Shown one piece after another: positions 9,455-19,658 of a DNA stretch of 64,000 nt (position 1 is the stretch's first letter; the number at the start of each line of letters is the position of its first letter). The stretch is from Chitinophagaceae bacterium (GTDB lineage Bacteria; Bacteroidota; Bacteroidia; Chitinophagales; Chitinophagaceae). A program made the position numbers and the translations under genes. The stretch covers positions 219,156-283,155 of the forward strand of contig JADJYK010000005.1 of the NCBI GenBank assembly GCA_016719815.1, in the 5' to 3' direction. The notes under the pieces were generated by a model that saw only the letters and a program-made list of their open reading frames with translations, searched no databases and was not told where the DNA came from.

Positions 9455-10665
9455 TTAAAATAGTCTCGCAACAAAATAAACACCGGCTGCTAATAAACCG
9501 CTGATGGGAATGGTGAGTACCCATGCCCAAATAAGGTTGATTGTTACACCCCAACGTACAGCTGACAAACGTTTGGTGGCGCCTACTCCCATTATTGAAC
9601 CAGTAATAGTGTGTGTGGTACTCACTGGTATTTTCAAAGCTTCTGTCACAAACAACGTAACAGCGCCTGCAGTTTCTGCGGCCACACCTTCAAAAGGAGT
9701 TACTTTGGTGATTTTTGTTCCCATAGTTTTCACAATCTTCCAGCCACCGCTCATTGTACCCAGACCAATTGCTGCGTAACAGGCAATGGGTACCCAGTTG
9801 GGCATGTCGTGAAAGTTTTCAATTGTTCCGCCGGCTATTAGGGCAGCAGTAATAATACCCATTACTTTTTGGGCATCATTGCCACCATGGCCAATACTAA
9901 AGGCTGCAGAAGAAATTAGCTGCAGTTTTTTGAACCATTGATTCGATTTGTGTGCATTCAGCTGGCTCAGATATAAGGAGAATACAGCCATTATCAGCAG
10001 TATAAATGCCAGCAGTATCCATTTAAAATTTTTGGAGTAAAATATTACCTGGGCGATATAACTGTCGTAATGTGTCTTTTTAGCGAGAATATCCTTGTTG
10101 AATTCGAGGTTTTTATACAGAAAAATGAAAACAAGAATGATAATAAGAACCGAAAATATCTTAGATGTCCATCCTTTTTTGAAGGAGCTCAGGAACCATA
10201 GTGACATGATGAATGCCATTATCATCCCTACCACCGGAGCAAGAAAAATAAAACTTGCAGTTTTAATGATAATCGTAGAGTTTACTGCACCGAAGCCGCC
10301 TGCAGCAATGGCCGCACCGGCGAAACCTCCGATTAATGTATGCGATGAAGATGACGGGATGCCAAACCACCATGTCAGCAAGTTCCAGGTGATGGCTGCA
10401 ATCAGGCCGGAAAAAATTACTGTCATCATATTTGCATTTCCGGCTATTTCAGGTTTAACAGTTTTGGCAACTGTATCGGCTACACCATGATCCTTAAAAA
10501 TAAAAAATGCCACTGAGTTAAAAACTGCGGCCCAAAGAACAGCCTGAAAAGGAGTAAGCACCTTAGTGGATACGACAGTGGCTATTGAGTTGGCGGCATC
10601 ATGAAATCCATTTATAAAATCAAAATAAGCGCCAGTGCTATTATAGAGATGAGAAAAGTTGTCAT
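9455..10665 (-). CDS. PiT-family inorganic phosphate transporter, N-terminal frameshift
   Basis: Low-affinity phosphate/cation symporter of the inner membrane. Both copies of the PiT signature are present: FDFINGFHDAANSIATVVST near the start and a GGNDAQK block with SIGHGG in the second half. The frame that continues upstream as NSTGAYFDF is unnatural. Adding one T in the T4 run at 10622-10625 gives MTTFLISIIALALIFDF, a normal first membrane segment starting at ATG 10665. It is 88 bases downstream of a DUF47 gene, the usual partner, and forms a phosphate cluster with the divergent porin. Confidence 0.9.
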
Positions 10666-10753
10666 AAAGAAATTTGAAAATGAGTGAATTTGATAATTTG
10701 AAAGCAGTTTGATTAATTTTCAAATTTTTCAATTATCAAATTTTCAAATTGTA

Positions 10754-11404
10754 TTAAGCGTATTTAATAATAATTGACTCTATTACATTGCTCGCATCTT
10801 CACATTTGTCGGTTACAAGTTCCATCACCTGGTATATCTCTCTTTTTTTAATTACTTCTTTGGCATCAGGTTCTGTTTCAAACAATCTCTCGATGCTGAA
10901 ATCAAACACATCATCTGCCTGGTTTTCTATGCTGTTTATTTTTACTAATGCTTCTGTGATGCTGCGCATATTTTTCATGTCACGCAATTCTGTCACGGCA
11001 ATTTTGATCTGGGCACATCCCTGGTCGATTAGTTCAGCAAACTTTTGCATACCTATATCATTTGGATTAACCCTGTAGAAATTAATTTTTTTAGCTGATG
11101 CATAAATATAGTCAGCGATATCATCCAGCGAGGTAGCCAAATAGTGAATATCTTCCCTGTCGAAAGGAGTTATGATATTGCGGCCGAGTACGGTGAACAA
11201 ATTGTGGGTCAGTTCGTCATTGGCATGTTCGAGATCTTCCAGTTGAACGATAAAAGTAGCTCTTTTGTCAAAATCGGATTCAGCTACAGCCTCTTTTAGT
11301 ACTGTGCCCATTATTTTCAAATTGTTTGCTACTTTCTCAAAAAGCTCATAAAAAACTTTGTTCTTCGGCATGAAGATTTTTAAAAAGGAATTAAGTCCTG
11401 CCAT
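10754..11404 (-). CDS. DUF47 family (PhoU-like) protein, PiT partner
   Basis: A 216-residue, all-helical cytoplasmic protein of the DUF47/TIGR00153 group, related to PhoU. Recognisable blocks are FEKVANNLKIMG, LEDLEHANDELTH, PFDREDIHYLATSLDDIADYI and VTDKCEDASNVIE. Proteins of this family are found next to pit genes and are thought to modulate phosphate transport. Here it precedes pit in the same operon. Confidence 0.88.
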   Translation of the reverse strand: MAGLNSFLKIFMPKNKVFYELFEKVANNLKIMGTVLKEAVAESDFDKRATFIVQLEDLEHANDELTHNLFTVLGRNIITPFDREDIHYLATSLDDIADYIYASAKKINFYRVNPNDIGMQKFAELIDQGCAQIKIAVTELRDMKNMRSITEALVKINSIENQADDVFDFSIERLFETEPDAKEVIKKREIYQVMELVTDKCEDASNVIESIIIKYA

Positions 11405-11578
11405 AGTAGTATGTTTTAGAGTAACCGGAGTACACCGGCTTTAGGCGGCAAAGTTATCTGCTAACAAACCGGTGGCAGTATGCGGGGCGAGAATTAATAA
11501 TTACTTAATATTAAAATAAGATTAAGGAAATAATTCTGTAACAAACATTTTATATTGCAGTTTCATAAAGTTGGGTTG

Positions 11579-12901
11579 ATGCAAACAAAAATTAATTTGG
11601 CTGGGCTTTTTACAGCCATTCTTTTATTGGCGGTTTCTACAGCAAATTCACAGCGTTATCTTTCTGATATTGATTCTTCTTTTTTTATTAAAGATACCGT
11701 TAGGCCTGTTATTAAACGTTTTGAAAATCTACGTATTACGGGTTATATCCAGCCACAATACCAGGTGGCAGAAGCACAGGGCACTGCTTCCTATGCAGGG
11801 GGAAATTTTTCGCAATTCTCCACCAGTCGTTTTATGTTAAGAAGGGCAAGGGTGAAGATTGACTATGTTATGCCCTCTAAGATGCGTTACCCCAAAGCGT
11901 TGTTTTCTTTCCAGATTGATGCAACCGAAAGGGGGGTGATTGTGCGGGATATGTTCTTAAAAATGTTTGAAACAAAATCTAACCTGTTTTCAATGACCGC
12001 CGGCCTTTTTGCCCGGCCATTTGGATACGAGGTCAACCTTTCTTCCACTTTCAGGGAAACACCAGAACGGGGCAGAATGTCGCAAATACTGATGCCGTCC
12101 GAAAGAGACCTTGGAGTAATGTTTTCACATGAACCGCAGGATCAAAAAAGAAAATACTCCCGCTTCAAATTTGATGTTGGTGTTTTTAACGGTCAGGGCC
12201 TTTCCGGAACCACAGATTTTGACAGTTATAAAGATCTTATTGCAAGAGCTTTTTTGAGGCCAAATACGAAAAATAAGGTTGAAATTTCTGGCGGCCTCTC
12301 ACTATTACGTGGCGGATGGAAAAACGGAACAAAGTATGTGTATGAAAACAGCACGGCATCAAATGGAGACAAGCTATTTACAGTTGATTCTTCTGAGTCA
12401 AATCTTGGAGATGCACTGCCCCGACATTATTATGGAGCAGATGCACAGCTGAAACTGAAGCATAAATGGGGTGAAACAGAATGGAGGGCCGAATATTGGT
12501 TCGGAAAACAACCAGGCACATCAATTTCAACAACAAATCCGGGCACAGTCCCTGCAGTAAATAATGTGTTAGCTCCCGCTTATCTCCGCCGGTTTGACGG
12601 TATATTTTTGCTGTTTTTGCAAAACGTAATTAATGCAAAACATCAGGTAATGCTTAAGTATGACTGGTACGATCCTAATACCAAAGTGGTTGCAGGTGAT
12701 ATAGGTAAGGCAGGGACTAACCTTACGGCAGCTGATGTTAAATTTTCTACGCTGGGTATTGGGTATGCTTATCACATTAACCCGCAGACAAAAATTATTT
12801 TCTATTATGATGTTGTAAAAAATGAAACCACACAGCTTTCGGGTTACACTTCTGATAAGAAAGATAATATTCTCACTTGCCGTCTGCAGTTCAGATTTTA
12901 A
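11579..12901 (+). CDS. Phosphate-selective porin O/P-like outer membrane protein
   Basis: A 440-residue protein with a signal peptide (MQTKINLAGLFTAILLLAV) and a beta-barrel pattern of alternating residues ending in the aromatic terminus CRLQFRF. The block YIQPQYQ, followed by the FMLRRARVKIDYV segment, is typical of the OprO/OprP porin family in Bacteroidota. ATG 11579 is preferred to the one at 11555 because it begins the signal peptide. It is divergent from the DUF47-pit operon and upstream of a TonB receptor with Pho-box-like repeats, which fits phosphate uptake across the outer membrane. Confidence 0.8.
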   Translation: MQTKINLAGLFTAILLLAVSTANSQRYLSDIDSSFFIKDTVRPVIKRFENLRITGYIQPQYQVAEAQGTASYAGGNFSQFSTSRFMLRRARVKIDYVMPSKMRYPKALFSFQIDATERGVIVRDMFLKMFETKSNLFSMTAGLFARPFGYEVNLSSTFRETPERGRMSQILMPSERDLGVMFSHEPQDQKRKYSRFKFDVGVFNGQGLSGTTDFDSYKDLIARAFLRPNTKNKVEISGGLSLLRGGWKNGTKYVYENSTASNGDKLFTVDSSESNLGDALPRHYYGADAQLKLKHKWGETEWRAEYWFGKQPGTSISTTNPGTVPAVNNVLAPAYLRRFDGIFLLFLQNVINAKHQVMLKYDWYDPNTKVVAGDIGKAGTNLTAADVKFSTLGIGYAYHINPQTKIIFYYDVVKNETTQLSGYTSDKKDNILTCRLQFRF

Positions 12902-12905
12902 GACA

Positions 12906-12984
12906 CTTAACATTCCGGTAATATTCACATTATAATTGCTTAACATGGCGGTAACATACCGGTAATGCTGTGATAACACCTTTG
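12906..12984 (+). promoter_or_regulatory. Candidate tandem Pho boxes and -7 element before a TonB receptor
   Basis: Two blocks of direct repeats spaced 11 bases: one starts with CTTAACATTCC at 12906, the other with CTTAACATGGC at 12939 and runs on with GGTAACATACC and GGTAATGCTG. A -7-like CACCTTTG lies at 12977-12984, 17 bases before the ATG at 13001. The 11-base period matches tandem PhoB half-sites. Assignment to PhoB is inference from the similar arrays at 19601 and 36451 and from gene context. Confidence 0.55.
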
Positions 12985-13000
12985 CGGCAAATATTAAGGT

Positions 13001-15805
13001 ATGTTTTCACAGTTACGGATGGTGTTTTTGTTAGTGCTTTCGTTTACTTTCCTTTCATTCACACAGGCTCAGTCGGTAAGGCTTACAGGGAAAATAAGTA
13101 ACAATAAAAATGAACCGCTTGTGGGTGTCTCTGTTCGAATCTCAGGGACCTCATCAGGGGCAACTACAGATGTGGATGGCTATTATACACTTACTCTGTC
13201 TGCTGGCAAAAAATACACGATTGAAGTTTCTTCTGCTGGTTACGAACCCAAAACACTTACAGATGTTGAAGTTGCTGCCAGCCAGGTAAACGAGCTGAAC
13301 ATTGTTCTGGAGATAAAAGCAAAAACAGAAGAAAATGTAATTGTGTCCGCCAAAACACAAACAGCCCGGAAGGAGACAATAAATGCTGTTATTACATTTC
13401 AGAGAAATACAAACACCGTTGCTTCAGTAATTTCTGCAGAAAGTATTCGTCGCTCACCAGATAGAAATACCGGGGAGGTTTTGAAGCGTTTATCGGGTGT
13501 GAGTTTATTGGATGGTAAGTTTATAATTGTAAGGGGGCTTGCCGACCGCTATAATCAGGCAGTGTTAAATGGGGTATTATTGACAAGCACTGAGCCCGAC
13601 AGGAAAACGTTTTCTTTCGACCTCATACCCGCTTCTATGATTGATAATATTGTTGTGAACAAAGCTTTTGTTCCAGAATATCCCGGTGAATGGGCAGGCG
13701 GATTAATACAGGTGAATACAAAAGATGTCCCTGCAAAGAACTTTTTGAACTTGCAGGTAGGCGCAGGATTCAATACACAAACGACTGGAAAGGCCTTTTT
13801 GAATGATAGCCAAAAAGGGCCTACGGACTGGACTGGTGTTGATAATGGTTCAAGAAGCTATCCTGAGGGGTATACCACTAAGTACCAATTTGGAATTTTA
13901 TCCGCGGCAGAAAAGGCAGCAATAGGGAAGAATATGAGAAATCATTGGGTGGCCAATGAGTCAAATGCCCCTTTGAATAACTCTGTACAAATTAATGCCG
14001 GGTTCAATTCTAAAATATTTGGAAAGAAAATTGGCGGTACGTTGGGGGTACTCTATAATAGGGCATATAAAACACAGTTTATTGTTAATAGGAGAAACAT
14101 TATTGACCTTAATAATAATTTTACCCTGGAGGCAGACTATAATGATACAAAGCATATAAAGGAAACAACAGCAGGTGCTTTTGGCGGATTATCTATTCAG
14201 TTGAATCCATATAACAAGATTTCTGCTAAGGCAATCGTTAATGTTAACACCACCAATGCTGTAACAGACAGAAATGGTATTGATATTTCAAGACAAGATT
14301 CTTTGTTAAAAGGAAATGAATTTGTTTACAGGCAGAATATTTTCTTTACCACACAGTTGGTGGGTGAGCACACTATCATTGCTCCTTTAACCTTTAAATG
14401 GTTTGGGGCATTTAATATTCTGGATGGCTATGTGCCCGACCAGCGCAGACTCTTATACAGCAGAAAAAACACATCAGATCCATATACCGCTGTTATTGCA
14501 AACTCGCTGGCACAACAAAGCGGAAGCCGCATTTTCCAAAGTCTAAGTGATTATGTTTATACCGGGGGGGCCGACTTATCCTATAAGTTTGACTGGCTGG
14601 GTCAAAAGCAGACAGTGAAGGGCGGTTATATGCTGCAGGTGAAAGACAGGCTTTATGATGCTTTGTTATTCGCCTATAAATTACCAAAGGACAACCCGGC
14701 GTTGCGTCTGTTAACACCTGATAAAATCTTTGCACCTGAGAATTTTGGTGATGGCAGTGCAAACAGTACATTATTTGCTTTCGATGCCATTGTTGGTAAC
14801 ACGTATCGATATTTGGCCAATACAATTTTGAATGCAGGTTTTTTGCAGTTTGATAATAGCTTTTCTAAAAAGCTAAGAATAGTATGGGGTGCCAGAGCCG
14901 AGCATTATGATCAGTTAATAGGGAGTGTAAAAACATGGGATAAACGTCATACCCATACCAAAGTGTTCGACATTCTTCCCGGCATAAATGCCACTTATAA
15001 GATGAATACTAAGACAAACCTCCGGTTGTCTGCCTCACAAACTGTTATCCGGCCTGAATTAAGAGAACTTGCAGCACTGAATCTTTATGATTTTGAACTC
15101 AATGCTTCAGTACAGGGTAATCCTTTGCTGGAAAGAACAAAGATTACAAACTCAGATATCAGGTATGAGTTATATCCGGCTGCAGGAGAGTTCTTTACGA
15201 TCGGAGCATTCTTTAAACATTTCGATAAGCCAATTGAGCAAATGTTGCAGGAAGGAAGCGGCGGTGCAAGCACATTCCTGTTTGCCAATCCGGAAAGTGC
15301 TATTGCCTATGGTGCTGAGTTTGAGTTCAGGAAAAAACTTGCTTTTGCAGACCTATTGAAAAATTTTACACTGCAGGGTAATTTTTCATATATATACAGC
15401 CGTGTGAAAGACGAAGGCCTTGATCTGGATCGTACCATGCAGGGACAGTCTCCTTATGTGTTTAATCTGGGTTTGCAATACGACCTGGAGAAAGCCGGGT
15501 TCAGTTCAACAATTTTATTTAATCGCATTGGACAAAGAATTTATCTCGTAGGCGATAAAACCGCTTCAGCAAGTACTCCTGATACCTACGAAGCCCCCCG
15601 CTCATTGCTCGACTTTCAGATGGCAAAGAAAATGCTAAAAAATAAAGCAGAAATCAGGCTTACAGTATCCGATATCCTGAATCAGCTTCAGAATTTCTAT
15701 CAGAACAGGAACGACAAAGCCACTTTCCAGGAAGACTCGGACAAGTATCGCTTTACCCGGAAACCAGGAACAACTTTCAGCCTCACATTTAATTATTCAT
15801 TGTAA
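13001..15805 (+). CDS. TonB-dependent receptor with N-terminal carboxypeptidase-like domain
   Basis: A 934-residue outer-membrane receptor. Residues 1-23 form a signal peptide ending FTQAQ. Next comes a CarboxypepD_reg-like domain (SVRLTGKISNNKNEPLVGVSV, residues ~25-105), then the plug (RSPDRNTGEVLKRLSG, IIVRGLADRYNQAVLNGV) and a barrel ending in TFSLTFNYSL. The substrate is not readable, but the upstream porin and Pho-box-like repeats suggest a phosphorus-containing one. It is followed after 21 bases by a lipoprotein that is probably its partner. Confidence 0.88.
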   Translation: MFSQLRMVFLLVLSFTFLSFTQAQSVRLTGKISNNKNEPLVGVSVRISGTSSGATTDVDGYYTLTLSAGKKYTIEVSSAGYEPKTLTDVEVAASQVNELNIVLEIKAKTEENVIVSAKTQTARKETINAVITFQRNTNTVASVISAESIRRSPDRNTGEVLKRLSGVSLLDGKFIIVRGLADRYNQAVLNGVLLTSTEPDRKTFSFDLIPASMIDNIVVNKAFVPEYPGEWAGGLIQVNTKDVPAKNFLNLQVGAGFNTQTTGKAFLNDSQKGPTDWTGVDNGSRSYPEGYTTKYQFGILSAAEKAAIGKNMRNHWVANESNAPLNNSVQINAGFNSKIFGKKIGGTLGVLYNRAYKTQFIVNRRNIIDLNNNFTLEADYNDTKHIKETTAGAFGGLSIQLNPYNKISAKAIVNVNTTNAVTDRNGIDISRQDSLLKGNEFVYRQNIFFTTQLVGEHTIIAPLTFKWFGAFNILDGYVPDQRRLLYSRKNTSDPYTAVIANSLAQQSGSRIFQSLSDYVYTGGADLSYKFDWLGQKQTVKGGYMLQVKDRLYDALLFAYKLPKDNPALRLLTPDKIFAPENFGDGSANSTLFAFDAIVGNTYRYLANTILNAGFLQFDNSFSKKLRIVWGARAEHYDQLIGSVKTWDKRHTHTKVFDILPGINATYKMNTKTNLRLSASQTVIRPELRELAALNLYDFELNASVQGNPLLERTKITNSDIRYELYPAAGEFFTIGAFFKHFDKPIEQMLQEGSGGASTFLFANPESAIAYGAEFEFRKKLAFADLLKNFTLQGNFSYIYSRVKDEGLDLDRTMQGQSPYVFNLGLQYDLEKAGFSSTILFNRIGQRIYLVGDKTASASTPDTYEAPRSLLDFQMAKKMLKNKAEIRLTVSDILNQLQNFYQNRNDKATFQEDSDKYRFTRKPGTTFSLTFNYSL

Positions 15806-15826
15806 ATATTTCAAACAACATAACAA

Positions 15827-17289
15827 ATGAAAAAGTACATTTTCTTATTATCTGCTATCGCCGCACTGGCTGTTACAGGTTGCCGTAAAATTGAAACAGA
15901 CGGCGAAGTGCAAATTGTATATGTAAACCAGGGTGGGGGCACTTCAACCGGAACAACAATTACCTTGTCCGGAAGAATTAATGCAGATACTATTCTGCGC
16001 AAGCAGAATACTTATATCCTGAAGGGTTTGGTTTATATGGTGGGCAACCATACCATGACCATTGAAGCCGGAACAACAATTAAAGGCTCATTCAGCGGTT
16101 CGGATGTGGCAGCACTGATTATTACCCGTGGTTCAAAATTGTGGCTGAGGGTAATGCCAGTGAGCCGGTCATTTTTACATCGGCATCACCCAACCCGCAA
16201 TCGGGTGACTGGGGTGGCATTGTAATCTGCGGTAAAGCGCCAATTAATACCAGCTTCAATGGAACAGCAGGCCTATTCCAGGTAGAAGGTGGTGTTGATA
16301 ATGCCAATGGAGATGGCTTGGCTGGCTCAGGAGATGCCGTTGTGCCCACAGCTGTTGCAACAGACAGTTCAGGAGTTCTGAGATATGTCCGTATCGAATA
16401 TGCGGGCTATGCCTTTCAGCCAGATAAAGAGGTTAACAGCTTAACTATGGCCGGCGTAGGCAGTAAAACTGTGATAGACCATGTGCAGGTTACTTATGCA
16501 AAAGATGATGCTTTTGAATGGTTTGGCGGTACAGTAAACTGCAAATACCTGATTGCCTATAAGACACAGGATGATGACTTTGATACTGATAACGGATACA
16601 ATGGTAAAGTACAATTTGGCTTGGTTCTTAGGGATTCACTTATTGCCGACATCTCTAACTCCGAAGCATTTGAAAGCGATAATAATTCTTCAGGTACTAC
16701 AGTAACGCCGAAAACGACAGCCGTTTTCAGCAACATTACAGCAATAGGCCCAAGGGCTACATTGAACAATATAGGTAGTTCACTCTTCCGTGGGGGGGCA
16801 CATATCAGACGGAATACAGGTATTTCAATATTCAATTCTGTATTCCTTGGCTGGCCCAGGGGTATTGAAGTGGATGCCACAACAGGTACATCAACCGCAT
16901 TGGGTATTGAAGACAGCACCATCAGGCTGCGTAATATCACAATCGCTGGTTGTGCAACAAATACAAGATTCAGTGGTACGGCTGGCGCTACAATAAACAG
17001 CGATGCTGCTTTTGCAACTTGGTTCGGCACATCTTTTTATAATAATGATCTTCTGACCAATACATCGGATGCAAAACTGATTCAGCCGTTCAACTATTCT
17101 GCACCAGATCCAACTCCGTTTGCCGGTTCAAATGGTAACCAGAAAATATTAACAGGCGGTGGCTTTACCGATACTAAATTCACTGGTGATACATTCTTTG
17201 ATAAAACCGTTACTTTCCGCGGTGGTGTGGCACCTGCCGGCGAACTGGCTACCTGGTGGAAAGGCTGGACAAAGTTTAACTACAATTAA
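15827..17289 (+). CDS. Beta-helix surface lipoprotein, one frameshift
   Basis: A protein of about 487 residues with a lipoprotein signal (AVTGC, Cys near residue 19). The body is rich in Gly, Asn, Thr and Val and suggests a right-handed beta-helix (MTIEAGTTIKGSF, VIFTSASPNPQSGDWGGI, IRLRNITIAGCATNTRF). The frame breaks in the A4 at 16135-16138; five A gives a continuous RGSK-I-VAEGNASEP. Such proteins accompany TonB receptors in Bacteroidota and are likely surface partners. A strong terminator follows at 17316, so receptor and lipoprotein form a two-gene unit. No T9SS C-terminal domain was noticed. Confidence 0.72.
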
Positions 17290-17315
17290 TTGAACGAATA
17301 ATAGGTTTGTGTACT

Positions 17316-17343
17316 GAGAAGCCCGGCATTTGCCGGGCTTCTC
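17316..17343 (+). terminator. Terminator after the receptor/lipoprotein unit
   Basis: Thirteen-base perfect arms (GAGAAGCCCGGCA / TGCCGGGCTTCTC) with a minimal loop lie 27 bases after the stop at 17289. The T-run after it is poor, but the stem is very stable. Confidence 0.75.
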
Positions 17344-17477
17344 TCATTAATAATTTGATAACTCAACTTTTTGTGCCAGCTTCCGTTTTAAGACTATTTT
17401 CACTATAGTTCTTTCACGGTTGCATAATCACGACGAGGTTAGTAAGTACGTCCATTTGTCGTAGTTCAAATGCAAAG

Positions 17478-17511
17478 CCACCCCATAAGCACAGGAGGGG
17501 TGGTTTTTTTT
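17478..17511 (+). terminator. Second terminator, possibly ending a small RNA
   Basis: Seven-base perfect GC-rich arms (CCACCCC / GGGGTGG) followed by eight T, a textbook rho-independent terminator on the + strand. The gene before it already ends in the terminator at 17316. The 134 bases between the two hold no credible ORF, so this one may belong to an untranslated small RNA. Confidence 0.75.
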
Positions 17512-17535
17512 GATTTATGTGGCTTTTTCCATGCT

Positions 17536-18550
17536 TCAGAACACAGGCATAAGCGGTTGCCCATATTTAAAAGGTAAAGAGAAGATATATTCCAGCGATT
17601 GCCCGATACTGCCGGAATAATTTTTTCTTTCGGGCGGTGCTGATTGTATCCAGGTACTGAAAACCTTACAGAAGGCGTTATTGATGTTATTCAGGCAGGT
17701 TATTCCCATATTTTCTAACGCTGCGGCATTACATTGCTGTTCGTATTGACCGTTTATGGGGATAGCTATTATTTTTTTCCCAAGGTGTAGCGCTTCGGCA
17801 GGGGTTTCAAATCCTGCTCCGCATATAATTCCTTCACAGCGAATGAGGCTTGTGTTAAACAGCGATTTGTTAACTGGTTTGAAGGTTACATTTTCTTCAG
17901 AGTATGGCGCGGTTTTTTTGGGAGAAAACACCTCAAACCTGTAAGCTGGTAATTGTCTGAATAGATTGAAAAGTTGTATATCGGAATAGGAAGGGAGATA
18001 TACAGTGATATGGCCTTCGTTAACAGGTTCGGCCCTTATAATTCCATCTTTAATGACCGGAAGAAAAATAGAATCATCATATTTCTCAAAATGAAGGCCA
18101 CAATGATATGTGGCTTTTACATAGTGTTTTAGTAAGTACTCCCCATGAAAGGCTTTGTTTGCAGGCCTTGGTGTTGCAGGTGACGGAAAACTTGCCTGGT
18201 GACCAAAATGAACCGAAGCTTTCTTTTTCCTGGCACAGGCTGCTGAAGTGATAAAATCAAAATCATTTATAATGAGATCATATTTTTCAACGGGCAATTC
18301 CTGATGTCTTTCAGCAGGCGGGAAGGGGAAATCCTTTTTATCATTTGCCAATAATTCAGGCCACCTTTACTGTTATAGAAAAGGCTGATGCCCTTGCTTC
18401 TGTACTTGCTGGGTACATCCAGTTGCAGGTGGCTGTTGTCCCCGCTTAGAAAAATATCAACAGTTCCGTATTGTTTCAGATAAGGCAGTAATGTCATTGC
18501 CCGGCTTATATGGCCGTTTCCGGTTGCCTGTACAGCATAAAAATTTTCAT
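17536..18550 (-). CDS. GT-B glycosyltransferase (MJ1255/TIGR00661-like), two frameshifts
   Basis: A glycosyltransferase of about 340 residues, MurG/GT28-like in layout. The N-terminus reads MKIFYAVQATGNGHISRA once one T is added to the T5 at 18539-18543, with the GNGH loop typical of this group. A second indel near 18296-18300 joins LLKDIRN to LPVEKYDLIINDFDF. The C-terminal donor-binding domain shows CEGIICGAGFETPAEALHLG, followed by KIIAIPINGQYEQ. It starts 10 bases after the stop of the LpxH-like gene, so both share an operon and could act on an envelope lipid or glycan. The substrate is unknown. Confidence 0.75.
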
Positions 18551-18559
18551 TATTACTAT

Positions 18560-19402
18560 TTATGAAATTGAATTAATGTATAAGGCGGTTATATCTGTTA
18601 GTACATTTAATTCTGGTGGTCTTTTGTCCATTTTAATGATAGGGGCTGATGCATAGTCTTCTTCTTTATACTGATAGATTTGCCATTGGTCGCTGAAGTA
18701 CTCCAGCGCAGTGAGGTTTTCCACCCAATCACCGCTATTCAGGTATATGACTTTTCCATTGGTTGAAATAATCTCTTTGATTTGAGGCTGGTGAATATGT
18801 CCGCAGATTACATAATCATATTTTTTCTCTATAGCCAGTTCGGCAGCGGTCTCTTCAAAATCGCTAATCCAGGCTACTGCTTTTTTTACTCCACCTTTAA
18901 TTTTTTTGCTAAAACTTATTTTTTGCCTTCCTGCTTTTTTCATGAACCAGTTGATGAACCGGTTACATAGAATAAGCCAGTCATATCCAAGCCCTCCGAG
19001 TTTGGCAATAATTTTTGCACCCCCTTTGGTGGTATTATCAAATACATCGCCATGAAAAATCCATGTCATTTTCCCGTCTATTTCCATCACCAGTTTATCA
19101 ACCAGTTGAAAGTTGCCAATATCAATACCGCTGTACCGTCGCAGCATTTCATCATGGTTGCCTGTTACATAGATTACTCTTGTGCCCTTGCTCAGCAGGT
19201 TTAGTATTTCTTTTATTACCTGCAGGTGTGTTGCGGGGAAATATCGTTTACTGAATTGCCAGCCGTCAATAATATCGCCGTTGAGTATGAGAAGCCCCGG
19301 AGTAATGCTTCGGAGATAATTGACAAGTTCTTTGGCATGACAGCCATAGGTGCCAAGATGAACATCCGAAAGGACAACTACGTCGGGATTTCTTTTTTGC
19401 AC
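18560..19402 (-). CDS. UDP-2,3-diacylglucosamine diphosphatase-like metallophosphoesterase
   Basis: A calcineurin-like phosphoesterase of 280 residues with the full metal-binding motif set: SDVHLGTYG (residues ~12), NGDIIDGW, TGNHDEMLRR and CGHIHQP. NRFINWFMKK and YLNSGDWVENLT resemble LpxH and its Bacteroidota paralogues, which cleave UDP-2,3-diacylglucosamine in lipid A synthesis. LpxH itself is usually shorter (about 240 residues), so a related role is possible. The start appears to be GTG (19402); no in-frame ATG precedes it before a stop. Confidence 0.75.
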   Translation of the reverse strand: MQKRNPDVVVLSDVHLGTYGCHAKELVNYLRSITPGLLILNGDIIDGWQFSKRYFPATHLQVIKEILNLLSKGTRVIYVTGNHDEMLRRYSGIDIGNFQLVDKLVMEIDGKMTWIFHGDVFDNTTKGGAKIIAKLGGLGYDWLILCNRFINWFMKKAGRQKISFSKKIKGGVKKAVAWISDFEETAAELAIEKKYDYVICGHIHQPQIKEIISTNGKVIYLNSGDWVENLTALEYFSDQWQIYQYKEEDYASAPIIKMDKRPPELNVLTDITALYINSIS

Positions 19403-19600
19403 AACAATTTTATTGGCAAAACACCTGATAATTTATGAATTGAATACGGATGGCAGTTTACGATTATGTGATTTTATTGTGAACTAAGTGTAAAGTTTAC
19501 TTATGATCTGATGACCTATAGTGTAATTAGTAATACCACAATGTTAAGTCTGTTCAATTTGCAATTTGTTTTTTATTCTTTAATGGTTTGTTTATGTGGG

Positions 19601-19634
19601 CTTAAGATTACCATCACATTGTAACTACACTTTT
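19601..19634 (+). promoter_or_regulatory. Candidate Pho-box and -7 element before susC
   Basis: Units of 11 bases starting CTTAAGATTAC at 19601 and CATCACATTGT at 19612 run into a -7-like CACTTTTG, 25 bases before the ATG at 19659. The arrangement copies the promoter at 12939-12984. Regulation by PhoB is inference. Confidence 0.45.
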
Positions 19635-19658
19635 GCATCATCAACCAAAAAAACAATT

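Noticed and set aside
10681..10750. AT-rich repeats of TTTTCAAATT upstream of pit as a regulatory element
   Set aside because: Simple low-complexity repeats with no match to the Pho-like boxes; they are better explained as spacer between the DUF47 and pit genes.
16557..17030. 157-codon ORF on the - strand inside the beta-helix lipoprotein
   Set aside because: It is the antisense shadow of a well-supported gene.
15827..17289. Type IX secretion C-terminal signal on the beta-helix lipoprotein
   Set aside because: The protein ends WWKGWTKFNYN and carries a lipobox; no T9SS domain pattern is visible.
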